Positions 1-5,649 of a stretch of 8,412 nt of DNA are shown here, piece after piece. A model generated the notes under the pieces. The model was not told the DNA's origin and searched no databases. It worked only from the letters and a program-made list of their open reading frames with translations. The position numbers and the translations under genes were made by a program. How positions within the stretch are numbered: the stretch's first letter is position 1; the number at the start of each line of letters is the position of its first letter. The DNA lies in assembly GCA_902797525.1 (NCBI GenBank), contig CADBSZ010000127.1, forward strand, positions 1 through 8,412, in the 5' to 3' direction. This stretch comes from an uncultured Ruminococcus sp. Its GTDB lineage: Bacteria; Bacillota; Clostridia; Oscillospirales; Acutalibacteraceae.

Positions 1-209
1 CTCAGACCGGCGTTTGCGATCGTCAGCCTGCCGCTTGCGAGGGGCGCCGGGTTGATGTCGGCGGCGATTGCCGAGGGGCAAAACCCATGACGGCACAGCC
101 ACACGGGAAGATACGCATGGTCTGTGCCGATGTCTGCTGCTTTTGAGCCGCGGCGGACAAAATCCGCGCACAGCCGCAAGCGGTTATCCAAATGGGTTTC
201 GCTGCTCAT
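1..209 (-). CDS. trmK: tRNA (adenine(22)-N1)-methyltransferase, N-terminal part (cut by window edge)
   Basis: About 69 N-terminal codons are present; the rest lies beyond position 1. The translation starts MSSETHLDNRLRLCADFV and has the class I SAM-binding motif I as DIGTDHAYLP (residues 26-35) and motif II as ADINPAPL (residues 50-57). This pairing is typical of the TrmK/YqfN family, which methylates N1 of adenine 22 in some bacterial tRNAs. The ATG (209-207) overlaps the TGA of the upstream DUF1858 gene (208-206) as ATGA, and no clear Shine-Dalgarno site precedes it, so translation is probably coupled to the upstream gene. Family assignment rests on the motifs; the catalytic C-terminal half is not visible. 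Confidence 0.85.
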   Translation of the reverse strand, partial: MSSETHLDNRLRLCADFVRRGSKAADIGTDHAYLPVWLCRHGFCPSAIAADINPAPLASGRLTIANAGL

Positions 210-400
210 TGTACAGCGGCGTTCAAAGCTTCAATCAGCTGATCCGCGTCCGCGCCGTGAACAGAGCAGGCTTCCTCAATGGTTTCGCCGCGCGAAGCCG
301 GGCAGCCCAGGCAGTGCATGCCGATGCTCAAAAACAGCTGAGCGGTTTCGGGATGCCGATCGAGTACGTCGCCGATGATGTCAGTCTTTGTAATAGCCAT
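206..400 (-). CDS. DUF1858 domain protein (redox-disulfide type small protein)
   Basis: A 64-residue protein that is essentially one DUF1858 domain, the 'hybrid-cluster-protein-associated redox disulfide' family. The signature is IGMHCLGCPAS with a CxxC pair at C30/C33, followed by ETIEEA and HGAD, and the tail ALNAAV. A third cysteine is C45. Such CxxC pairs suggest thiol redox chemistry or metal binding, but the function of the stand-alone protein is not established. The start is well supported: CGGAGGT lies about seven bases before the ATG at 400-398. It has its own promoter and is followed by trmK with a 4-bp overlap, so the two should be co-expressed. There is no signal peptide or membrane segment, so it should be cytoplasmic. 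Confidence 0.88.
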   Translation of the reverse strand: MAITKTDIIGDVLDRHPETAQLFLSIGMHCLGCPASRGETIEEACSVHGADADQLIEALNAAVQ

Positions 401-441
401 AATAGTACCTCCGAATTGTATATTTAGTATTTAACTTCATT

Positions 442-470
442 ATTATACCATATATTTTGTGGGTTAGCAA
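442..470 (-). promoter_or_regulatory. Sigma-A type promoter for the DUF1858-trmK unit
   Basis: On the minus strand, -35 TTGCTA (470-465), a 17-bp spacer, and a perfect -10 TATAAT (447-442) preceded by TGG, which makes an extended -10. It lies about 40 bp upstream of the DUF1858 start and beyond the end of the comM-like gene on the same strand, so the small operon can be expressed independently. Confidence 0.75.
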
Positions 471-495
471 GAGGAAAGTTGAAAGCAGCATGCGG

Positions 496-2025
496 TTACG
501 TTGCCCAGTATTTTCTGTCCAGACTGCGGTACTGGATGGCTTCGAGAACATGCTGTGACTTTATGATTTCCTCTCCGTCCAAATCCGCAATTGTGCGCGC
601 CACCTTCAGCACACGGTCGTAGGCGCGCGCCGTGAAGCCCAGCGCGTTGAAGGCGTTTTTCAGCGTTTTTTCCGCCTCTTTGTCAATCACGCAGTATTGC
701 GCAAATTGTTCGGCGTTAATTTTCGCGTTGCAGGTGGTGCGGCTGTTTTCAAAACGGCGCTGCTGAATTTCACGTGCTCGGTCTACGCGCTCCTTGATTT
801 TTGACGAGGGTTCCGAATGTTCGGTCGCGCGCAGCTCCTCAAATTCAACGGGCGGCACCTCAACGTGAATGTCAAAGCGGTCAAGCAGCGGCCCCGACAC
901 GCGGTTGAGATAGCGGCGGATTTTTGTTTCGGAGCAGGTGCAGTGGTGCTTCGGGTCGCCAAAATAACCGCACGGACAGGGGTTCATCGCCGCGATGACC
1001 ATAATCGAGCACGGATAGGTGCAGTTTTGTCCCGCGCGTGAAATCGTAATACGCTCGTCCTCAATCGGCTGGCGAAGCACCTCCAGTGCAGTGCGCGTGA
1101 ATTCGGGCAGTTCATCCAAAAACAGCACGCCGTGATGCGCCAGCGACACTTCTCCCGGGCGAATGGTGCCGGTTCCGCCTCCGCCCAACCCAACTGCCGT
1201 GACAGTGTGGTGCGGAGCGCGAAACGGCCGTGCGGTAATCAGCCCTTCGCCGTGAAGCGTGCCCGAAATGGAGTGGATTTTGGTAGTCTCAATCATTTCC
1301 TCAAAGGTCATGTCGGGCAAAATTGACGGAACACGCTTGGCAAGCATGCTCTTGCCCGAGCCGGGAGGACCGATCAGCAGAATGTTGTGGCCGCCTGCCG
1401 CGGCAATTTCCATGGCACGCTTTGCCTCCAGCTGACCTTTGACCTGCGAAAAATCGGGCATAAAGTCGACTGGTGATTTCTTGCTGAATGTTTCAGCGCG
1501 TACAGGCGCCATTTCCAGCTCTCCGTCAAGCACGGTTTTCAGCTGATTGATGTTTTTAACGGCGAATACGTCAATGCCCTCAACCACCGCCGCCTCACGC
1601 GCGTTTTGGAAGGGAACAAAGATTTTCTTTACGCCGCTTTCACGCGCGGTAATGACCATCGGAAGCACGCCGTTTACGCCGCGCAGCTCACCGCTCAAAG
1701 ACAGCTCTCCGATGAACGCGCAGTCATGCAAATCAGCGCGGATAAAGCCTGCGAGCCGCATTAAATTGACCGTAATCGGCAGGTCGTAAATCGGGCCTTC
1801 CTTTTTGATGTCGGCAGGCGCAAGGTTAAATATAAAATGCGCGGAAGGCAGGCGGTAACCGCAGTTTGACAGCGCGCTGCGCACTCTGTCGCGGCTCTCC
1901 TTTACCGCAGCGTCGGGCAAGCCCACCAAGTCAAACGCGGGCAGTCCCGCACGCGAAGACGCCTCTACCTCCACCTTGTAGCCGTCGATTCCGTTAATGC
2001 CGAAGCTGATACACTTAACAACCAT
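496..2025 (-). CDS. comM: YifB/ComM family Mg-chelatase-like AAA+ ATPase
   Basis: 509 residues, the usual full length of the family. The N-terminal ChlI-type domain has GLPAFDLVGLPDAAVKESR and NLAPADIKKEGPIYDLP. The AAA+ core has Walker A GPPGSGKS (219-226) and Walker B GVLFLDELPEF (D304, E305), then the four-cysteine CPCGYFGDPKHHCTC segment, and a Mg_chelatase_C domain at the end. In Gram-negative bacteria ComM is a branch-migration helicase that helps integrate transforming DNA; the role in Firmicutes is less clear. I chose ATG at 2025: AGGAG lies six bases upstream, whereas the in-frame GTG at 2028 would leave only three. It has its own promoter and faces away from the sigma-factor gene. 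Here it does not sit beside dprA, its frequent neighbour elsewhere. The family is certain, the physiological role inferred. Confidence 0.95.
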   Translation of the reverse strand: MVVKCISFGINGIDGYKVEVEASSRAGLPAFDLVGLPDAAVKESRDRVRSALSNCGYRLPSAHFIFNLAPADIKKEGPIYDLPITVNLMRLAGFIRADLHDCAFIGELSLSGELRGVNGVLPMVITARESGVKKIFVPFQNAREAAVVEGIDVFAVKNINQLKTVLDGELEMAPVRAETFSKKSPVDFMPDFSQVKGQLEAKRAMEIAAAGGHNILLIGPPGSGKSMLAKRVPSILPDMTFEEMIETTKIHSISGTLHGEGLITARPFRAPHHTVTAVGLGGGGTGTIRPGEVSLAHHGVLFLDELPEFTRTALEVLRQPIEDERITISRAGQNCTYPCSIMVIAAMNPCPCGYFGDPKHHCTCSETKIRRYLNRVSGPLLDRFDIHVEVPPVEFEELRATEHSEPSSKIKERVDRAREIQQRRFENSRTTCNAKINAEQFAQYCVIDKEAEKTLKNAFNALGFTARAYDRVLKVARTIADLDGEEIIKSQHVLEAIQYRSLDRKYWAT

Positions 2026-2060
2026 CACAAACTCCTGAAATCTTTAAAAATATTAGTATC

Positions 2061-2089
2061 ATTATATCATCACATTGACCAAAAAACAA
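2061..2089 (-). promoter_or_regulatory. Promoter of the comM-like gene
   Basis: Minus strand: -35 TTGTTT (2089-2084), 17-bp spacer, -10 TATAAT (2066-2061) preceded by TGA (extended -10). The start codon lies about 36 bp downstream of the -10. The -35 is weak, but the spacing and the perfect -10 support the call. Confidence 0.65.
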
Positions 2090-2181
2090 TACATTTAGAG
2101 CTAAATCTCAATAGTTTGTTATCAGTTTTGCATAAATATTTCGCAATTAAGTATGCATTCCTACAGAAATCATCAGCTTGC

Positions 2182-2210
2182 TTGACAAATGTTAAAAAAT
2201 ATGATAAAAT
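2182..2210 (+). promoter_or_regulatory. Strong sigma-A promoter of the sigma-factor gene
   Basis: Perfect -35 TTGACA (2182-2187), 17-bp spacer, -10 TAAAAT (2205-2210) preceded by TGA as an extended -10. Transcription should start near 2217, about 30 bp before the start codon. It diverges from the comM-like promoter, with about 90 bp between the two -35 boxes. Confidence 0.8.
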
Positions 2211-2246
2211 CTTGTTACAGAATATCATATGTAGCGGGGGTACACA

Positions 2247-2834
2247 ATGGCAAGATTCAAAGGAATGTATTTCACCCTTTCAGATGATGTTCTTGCCGAA
2301 CTTTCCAAAGACGGTGACGACAATGCCTTTAATGAGCTGGCTATCCGGTATATCGGCAAGCTCCGGTTTATCGCGCGCAAATACTCAGCTCAGGGCTACG
2401 AGCAAAATGATTTTTTGCAGGAAGGGCTGACGGCTCTTTTTCACGCCTGTCAATCTTATGACAGCAACGGGGGTAGCTCGTTTGGCAGTTATGTAACGCT
2501 GATTGCCGAACGCAGATTTATCAAAATCATTCAACGCTCACAGTCAAAAAAAGCGGTGCCTGACGCCGCGCTGGTTCAACTGGAGGATGTTTCTCAGGAG
2601 CTGACGGGAGTCGCCCCGAGCCCCGAGGAGCAGCTGCTCGAAAAAGAGCAGCTTGACCATGCGCTGTCACGGCTGCGCGCTTTATTGTCGGCAAGGGAAT
2701 ACGAGGTGCTCATGCTCTTTGCCTCGGGACTCAGCTACAGCAAGATTTCACACCAGCTAAACATTTCCGAAAAATCCGTCGATAATGCATTGCAACGAGT
2801 CCGCAGAAAAGTCGGCCCACACGACATGTCCTGA
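2247..2834 (+). CDS. Sigma-70 family RNA polymerase sigma factor, SigH-related
   Basis: 195 residues. Region 2 lies at about residues 20-95 (DDNAFNELAIRY, the QNDFLQEGLTALFHAC segment that corresponds to core-binding region 2.2, then SSFGSYVTLIAERRF). An acidic linker follows (SPEEQLLEKEQLD), then region 4 at about 135-190. Its helix-turn-helix GLSYSKISHQLNISEKSVDN closely resembles the end of Bacillus SigH, including DNALQRVRRKV. Region 2 is clearly more divergent than true SigH: the usual RSYFLIGADREDIVQEG and ITAIKTATRQKH stretches are not kept. It may therefore be a SigH-like paralogue rather than the sporulation sigma factor itself. The ATG at 2247 has a GGGGG Shine-Dalgarno seven bases upstream. 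It is probably co-transcribed with the zinc-ribbon gene, as no terminator is seen between them. Confidence 0.88.
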   Translation: MARFKGMYFTLSDDVLAELSKDGDDNAFNELAIRYIGKLRFIARKYSAQGYEQNDFLQEGLTALFHACQSYDSNGGSSFGSYVTLIAERRFIKIIQRSQSKKAVPDAALVQLEDVSQELTGVAPSPEEQLLEKEQLDHALSRLRALLSAREYEVLMLFASGLSYSKISHQLNISEKSVDNALQRVRRKVGPHDMS

Positions 2835-2895
2835 AAAGAATGCTGCGCAGTTTTTAAAGGGACAACGATTATATACCAAAGTGAGGTAGATGTCC

Positions 2896-3180
2896 ATGTT
2901 TGAAGACAAAACTTTAATCTGCAAAGATTGTGGTAAGGAATTTGTTTTCACTGCCGGCGAGCAGGAATTTTACGCTGAAAAGGGTTTTGAAAATGAGCCC
3001 CAACGCTGTAAAGAATGCAGACAGGCGCGTAAAAACGCCGTAAAAGCAAGCAGAGAATACTACGATACCACTTGTGCTGAATGTGGTGGCCCTGCAAGAA
3101 TTCCGTTTAAACCGATGGAAGGTAAGAGCTATTACTGCAGTGAATGCTTTGCCAAAAGGAAAGAAGCTGAAGGAGAATAA
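2896..3180 (+). CDS. Small protein with two zinc ribbons (CxxC-x17-CxxC family)
   Basis: 94 residues with four CxxC pairs. The N-terminal ribbon has CKDCGKEFVFTAGEQEFY and, after a spacer, CKEC; this is the 'probable zinc-ribbon' domain. The C-terminal ribbon is CAEC, exactly 17 residues, then CSEC, with GGPARIPFKP between, matching the CxxC-x17-CxxC family. Each ribbon should hold one zinc ion. The molecular role is unknown; zinc ribbons commonly bind nucleic acid or protein partners. I chose ATG at 2896 because GAGGT at 2883-2887 is eight bases upstream; the in-frame ATG at 2890 is too close to it. The gap to the sigma gene is 61 bp, and a strong terminator follows, so it should be the last gene of that unit. 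A link to the sigma factor is only suggested by position. Confidence 0.87.
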   Translation: MFEDKTLICKDCGKEFVFTAGEQEFYAEKGFENEPQRCKECRQARKNAVKASREYYDTTCAECGGPARIPFKPMEGKSYYCSECFAKRKEAEGE

Positions 3181-3223
3181 GCTTCCTGCGGATAATTTAA
3201 TATCGTTATTATAATTACCACAG

Positions 3224-3257
3224 AACGGTGAGGGTTTTTCCCTCACCGTTTTCTCTT
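3224..3257 (+). terminator. Rho-independent terminator after the zinc-ribbon gene
   Basis: Perfect 11-bp stem AACGGTGAGGG / CCCTCACCGTT with a five-T loop, followed by the T-rich tail TTCTCTTT. It separates the sigma-factor unit from the CtsR operon. The opposite strand has no T tract after the hairpin, so it should work rightward only. Confidence 0.92.
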
Positions 3258-3281
3258 TGTCAGTCAACAAACATTTTTAAT

Positions 3282-3298
3282 GGTCAGAAAAAGTCAAA
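3282..3298 (+). promoter_or_regulatory. Distal CtsR operator (heptad direct repeat)
   Basis: GGTCAGA AAA AGTCAAA fits the CtsR consensus RGTCAAA NAN RGTCAAA with one mismatch, including the A in the middle of the three-base spacer. It lies about 90 bp upstream of the promoter-proximal boxes and is in the opposite orientation to them. Confidence 0.72.
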
Positions 3299-3369
3299 AA
3301 TTTTTCATTTTTTAGAATTCACGAGTATTCAAAAGCATTTTGGAGAAAATAAAAGAATAGCGTGAAAAC

Positions 3370-3402
3370 TCTGACTTTATTTGACTTTGACTTTCTCTGA
3401 CT
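3370..3402 (-). promoter_or_regulatory. Two overlapping CtsR operators at the heat-shock promoter
   Basis: Read on the plus strand there are four TYTGACT heptads, starting at 3370, 3380, 3386 and 3396. They form two full CtsR sites in reverse orientation: TCTGACT-TTA-TTTGACT (3370-3386) and TTTGACT-TTC-TCTGACT (3386-3402), which share one base. Both three-base spacers keep the T expected in the middle. Each site has one conforming heptad and one with a single mismatch. The second covers the -35 box, so bound CtsR would block RNA polymerase. Confidence 0.88.
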
Positions 3403-3415
3403 TTCAAGCTATACT
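3387..3415 (+). promoter_or_regulatory. Sigma-A promoter of ctsR-mcsA-mcsB-clpC
   Basis: -35 TTGACT (3387-3392), exactly 17 bp, -10 TATACT (3410-3415). Transcription should start near 3422, giving an unusually long leader of about 225 nt before ctsR. The -35 lies inside a CtsR operator, which fits autorepression. No CIRCE-type inverted repeat (the HrcA site) was noticed here. Confidence 0.82.
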
Positions 3416-3520
3416 ATAACCAAAGCCAAAGAGAGGCAGACAAAAAGCATCATGTCAGCTGTTGAAAAAACGATCCGTTCGACCACGCCGTCAAACCGAC
3501 GCATTGTTAAACCGATTGTT

Positions 3521-3610
3521 CCAAAGGCGTCCTACGAATCGAGGTGCTCGACAAAGGCGTCCTACGAGTCGAGGCACTCGACAAAGGCGTTTTACGAGTT
3601 GAGGTGCTCG
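3521..3610 (+). repeat. Three 30-bp tandem repeats in the ctsR leader
   Basis: Three head-to-tail copies of exactly 30 bp (3521-3550, 3551-3580, 3581-3610), differing by a few bases. Each copy can fold into a small hairpin; in the middle copy this is a perfect GTCGAG-GCA-CTCGAC. The third keeps pairing through a T-G wobble, and the first loses one outer pair. In the ctsR frame the copies encode KASYESRCST, KASYESRHST and KAFYELRCST, without a stop. Just upstream, 3493-3520 holds a partial duplication (AAACCGACGCATTGTT, then AAACCGATTGTT). The unit looks like a dispersed repeat that has landed in the leader rather than part of CtsR. Confidence 0.85.
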
Positions 3611-3646
3611 ACCCCTCTCATGGCTATGAGGAAAGAAGGTATCGGT

Positions 3647-4099
3647 ATGAGAATGAGTGACTTGGTAGCTCAATATATTATGGAAATGCTCGAAGAGCAG
3701 AACGGCAGCGCCGAGATTCAGCGCAACGAGCTTGCCGGCAGCTTGGGCTGCGTGCCCAGCCAGATAAACTACGTCATTACCTCGCGCTTCACGCCCGAGC
3801 AGGGCTATATCGTTGAGAGCCGACGCGGTGGCGGCGGTTACATTCGCATCAGCCGCGTTAAGATGGATAACGGCACCGCGATTATGCATATCATTAATTC
3901 GGTAGGCGATACCCTTGATAAGGCAGCGGCGGAGGTTATGCTCAATAACATGCTGCAGCGCCGGCTTATGGAGCTGCAAACCGCCAAGGCAATTGCCGCG
4001 GCGCTGTCCGACCGCACGCTGAGAAACGTTGAACAGGAAAAGCGCGACACCGTGCGCGCCGATTTGTTCAAAAATATGCTGTTAACACTAAATAGCTGA
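3647..4099 (+). CDS. ctsR: CtsR, transcriptional repressor of class III heat-shock genes
   Basis: 150 residues with this start, the usual family length. The N-terminal winged helix-turn-helix contains the family signature VPSQINYVITSRFT (residues 36-49) and YIVESRRGGGGYIRI (54-68). The four-glycine loop at 61-64 is known in the family as the wing and heat sensor, and an arginine in this area is phosphorylated by McsB in Gram-positives. The C-terminal part (about 75-150) is the dimerisation and McsB-contact half. I chose ATG at 3647 because AGAAGG lies seven bases upstream and the protein then aligns from its first residue with known CtsR. An in-frame ATG at 3452 would add 65 residues made mostly of the 30-bp repeats, and has no Shine-Dalgarno at a suitable distance. 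CtsR binds the operators found upstream and so controls its own operon. Confidence 0.95.
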   Translation: MRMSDLVAQYIMEMLEEQNGSAEIQRNELAGSLGCVPSQINYVITSRFTPEQGYIVESRRGGGGYIRISRVKMDNGTAIMHIINSVGDTLDKAAAEVMLNNMLQRRLMELQTAKAIAAALSDRTLRNVEQEKRDTVRADLFKNMLLTLNS

Positions 4100-4116
4100 A
4101 ATATGAGGTGAAAGAT

Positions 4117-4620
4117 ATGAAATGTCAAAAATGCGGCGCCAATAACGCCAACACACATGTAAAAACCATTATCAACGGCGAATTTAAGGAATACGATTTG
4201 TGCAGCGAGTGCGCGCACAAAATGGGCTACACCAACGTGTTCGCCGATATGGAAAACGATTTTTCCAATCTGCTGGGCAGCTTCTTTACCAACGTGCTCC
4301 CGGCAAGAACGCAGGCGACGCGCTGTGAGTTCTGCGGCAGCACCTACGCCGAAATCGCCAAAACCGGACAGGTTGGCTGCGCGCACTGCTACGAGCTGTT
4401 TGCCGATCAGTTATATCCGTCCATTCGCCGTATTCACGGCAACACCACCCACTGCGGCAAAAACAGCGGCAGGGCGGCAGGACAAAAGCAAAAGCCCGCG
4501 GAGCTGACAAAGGAACAGAAAATCGCGGAGCTGCAAAAGGAGCTTGACGCGGCGGTCAAGGAGCAAAACTTTGAACGCGCCGCAGAGCTGAGAGACCAAA
4601 TTAAGGAAATGGAGGGTTAA
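4117..4620 (+). CDS. mcsA: McsA, zinc-binding activator of the McsB arginine kinase
   Basis: 167 residues. Four CxxC pairs (C3/C6, C29/C32, C70/C73, C88/C91) form two zinc-binding modules, as in Bacillus McsA. After a low-complexity linker rich in K, Q and A, a UVR-type helical hairpin (about residues 137-167, ELDAAVKEQNFERAAELRDQI) ends the protein. McsA binds and stimulates McsB and is known to take part in stress and metal responses. I chose ATG at 4117, with GAGGTG six bases upstream; the GTG at 4108 is part of that ribosome-binding site. It follows ctsR after 17 bp, and its end carries the GGAGGG site that serves mcsB. Confidence 0.95.
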   Translation: MKCQKCGANNANTHVKTIINGEFKEYDLCSECAHKMGYTNVFADMENDFSNLLGSFFTNVLPARTQATRCEFCGSTYAEIAKTGQVGCAHCYELFADQLYPSIRRIHGNTTHCGKNSGRAAGQKQKPAELTKEQKIAELQKELDAAVKEQNFERAAELRDQIKEMEG

Positions 4621-4622
4621 CT

Positions 4623-5612
4623 GTGAGCAACGTAGTAATTTCCACAAGAGTGCGCCTTGCCAGGAACTTAAAGGACTATCCTTTTCCGTGCAAGCTCAGC
4701 GCGCAGGGCAGAGAACAGGTAATTTCAAAGGTGCGCGACGCCGTGAAGAACAGCAACAGCGTGCTTGCCGACGACTTTTCCTTCATTAAAATGAGTGAGG
4801 TGGAGCCGCGCAGAGCGGTGTCACTGGTTGAAAAGCGGCTTGTCAGCCCCGAGTTTATCAGCGAAACGGAGGGCAGAGCGCTTTTGCTCAGCTCCGACGA
4901 AAGCTTTTCTATTATGATTAACGAAGAAGATCATATCCGCTTGCAGGTCATTACCAAGGGCTTGTCGCTTGACGAGGCGTTTGACACAGCCGATAAGCTC
5001 GACACCCTGCTCGATGAAAACCTCGAGTTCGCCTTTGACGAAAAGCTCGGCTATCTGACGCAGTGTCCGACCAACCTCGGCACCGGCATGCGCGCCTCGG
5101 TGATGCTTCACCTGCCAGCGCTCGAAAAAAGCCGCGCCATCAGCCGAATCGCCGGTAATCTGGCAAAGCTGGGCCTGACGATTCGCGGCGCACACGGAGA
5201 GGGCACCGAGCCGAAGGGCGCGCTGTATCAATTGTCCAACCAGGTCACGCTGGGCATTTCCGAGCAGGCGGCGATTGAAAATCTGAAAAACATCACTGCA
5301 CAGCTGGTCGCGCAGGAGGAGCAGGCGCGCGAACGCCTTTGCAAGAGCGTTGACGTGCAGGACACCATCGCCAGAAGTCTGGGTATTCTGAAATACGCCA
5401 TGGTGATTTCGCACGACGAAGCCCTGAAGCTGCTTTCCAATGTCCGTTTGGGCGTTGTTTCAGGTCAGCTCAAGGACATTTCCACTGAAAAAATCGACAA
5501 GCTGATGAACGACGTGGAGCCTGCCACGCTGTCCGTCAACGCAGGCAAAAATCTGACGCCTCACGAAAGAGATGTGGAGCGTGCAAGGCTGATTCAGTCA
5601 GTATTAAATTAA
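4623..5612 (+). CDS. mcsB: McsB, protein-arginine kinase
   Basis: 329 residues, a phosphagen-kinase fold protein that phosphorylates arginines on proteins to mark them for ClpC-ClpP. Visible motifs: STRVRLARNL (7-16), NEEDHIRLQ (from N100), CPTNLGTGMRASVMLHLP (C148 is the conserved active-site cysteine position) and RGAHGEGTEPKGALYQLSNQ (from R188). Near the C-terminus RDVERA (316-321) matches the RDxxRA phospho-arginine-binding motif known to activate McsB allosterically. The protein is somewhat shorter than the Bacillus enzyme (about 360 residues), yet the motifs are complete. It uses a GTG start with GGAGGG six bases upstream, 2 bp after the mcsA stop, so the two are tightly coupled. Confidence 0.95.
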   Translation: MSNVVISTRVRLARNLKDYPFPCKLSAQGREQVISKVRDAVKNSNSVLADDFSFIKMSEVEPRRAVSLVEKRLVSPEFISETEGRALLLSSDESFSIMINEEDHIRLQVITKGLSLDEAFDTADKLDTLLDENLEFAFDEKLGYLTQCPTNLGTGMRASVMLHLPALEKSRAISRIAGNLAKLGLTIRGAHGEGTEPKGALYQLSNQVTLGISEQAAIENLKNITAQLVAQEEQARERLCKSVDVQDTIARSLGILKYAMVISHDEALKLLSNVRLGVVSGQLKDISTEKIDKLMNDVEPATLSVNAGKNLTPHERDVERARLIQSVLN

Positions 5613-5649
5613 GATAAAAGGTATAACAAATTGACAGAATGGGGGTAAT

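Noticed and set aside
68..427. Plus-strand open frame of 119 codons
   Set aside because: It lies opposite trmK and DUF1858, which have clear family motifs, a promoter and a ribosome-binding site. The plus-strand product resembles nothing and is arginine-rich shadow sequence.
2129..2157. TGCATA ... TATGCA inverted pair upstream of the sigma-factor promoter
   Set aside because: Only six bases in an AT-rich region with a 17-nt gap; expected by chance, so not listed as an operator.
2841..2856. CTGCGCAG followed by TTTTT after the sigma-factor gene as a terminator
   Set aside because: The palindrome has no room for a loop and would leave only two or three pairs, too weak to terminate transcription.
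3521..3610. CRISPR array
   Set aside because: The 30-bp units are directly adjacent, with no spacers between them and no cas genes nearby.
3491..3979. Minus-strand open frame of 162 codons across the repeats and ctsR
   Set aside because: It is antisense to ctsR and has no ribosome-binding site or recognisable domain. The open frame follows from the GC-rich codon pattern of ctsR and the stop-free repeats.
5631..5636. Perfect -35-like TTGACA between mcsB and clpC
   Set aside because: The clpC start codon follows within 14 bp, leaving no room for a -10 and leader, and no matching -10 is seen at 17 bp. It is probably chance; clpC is read from the ctsR promoter.
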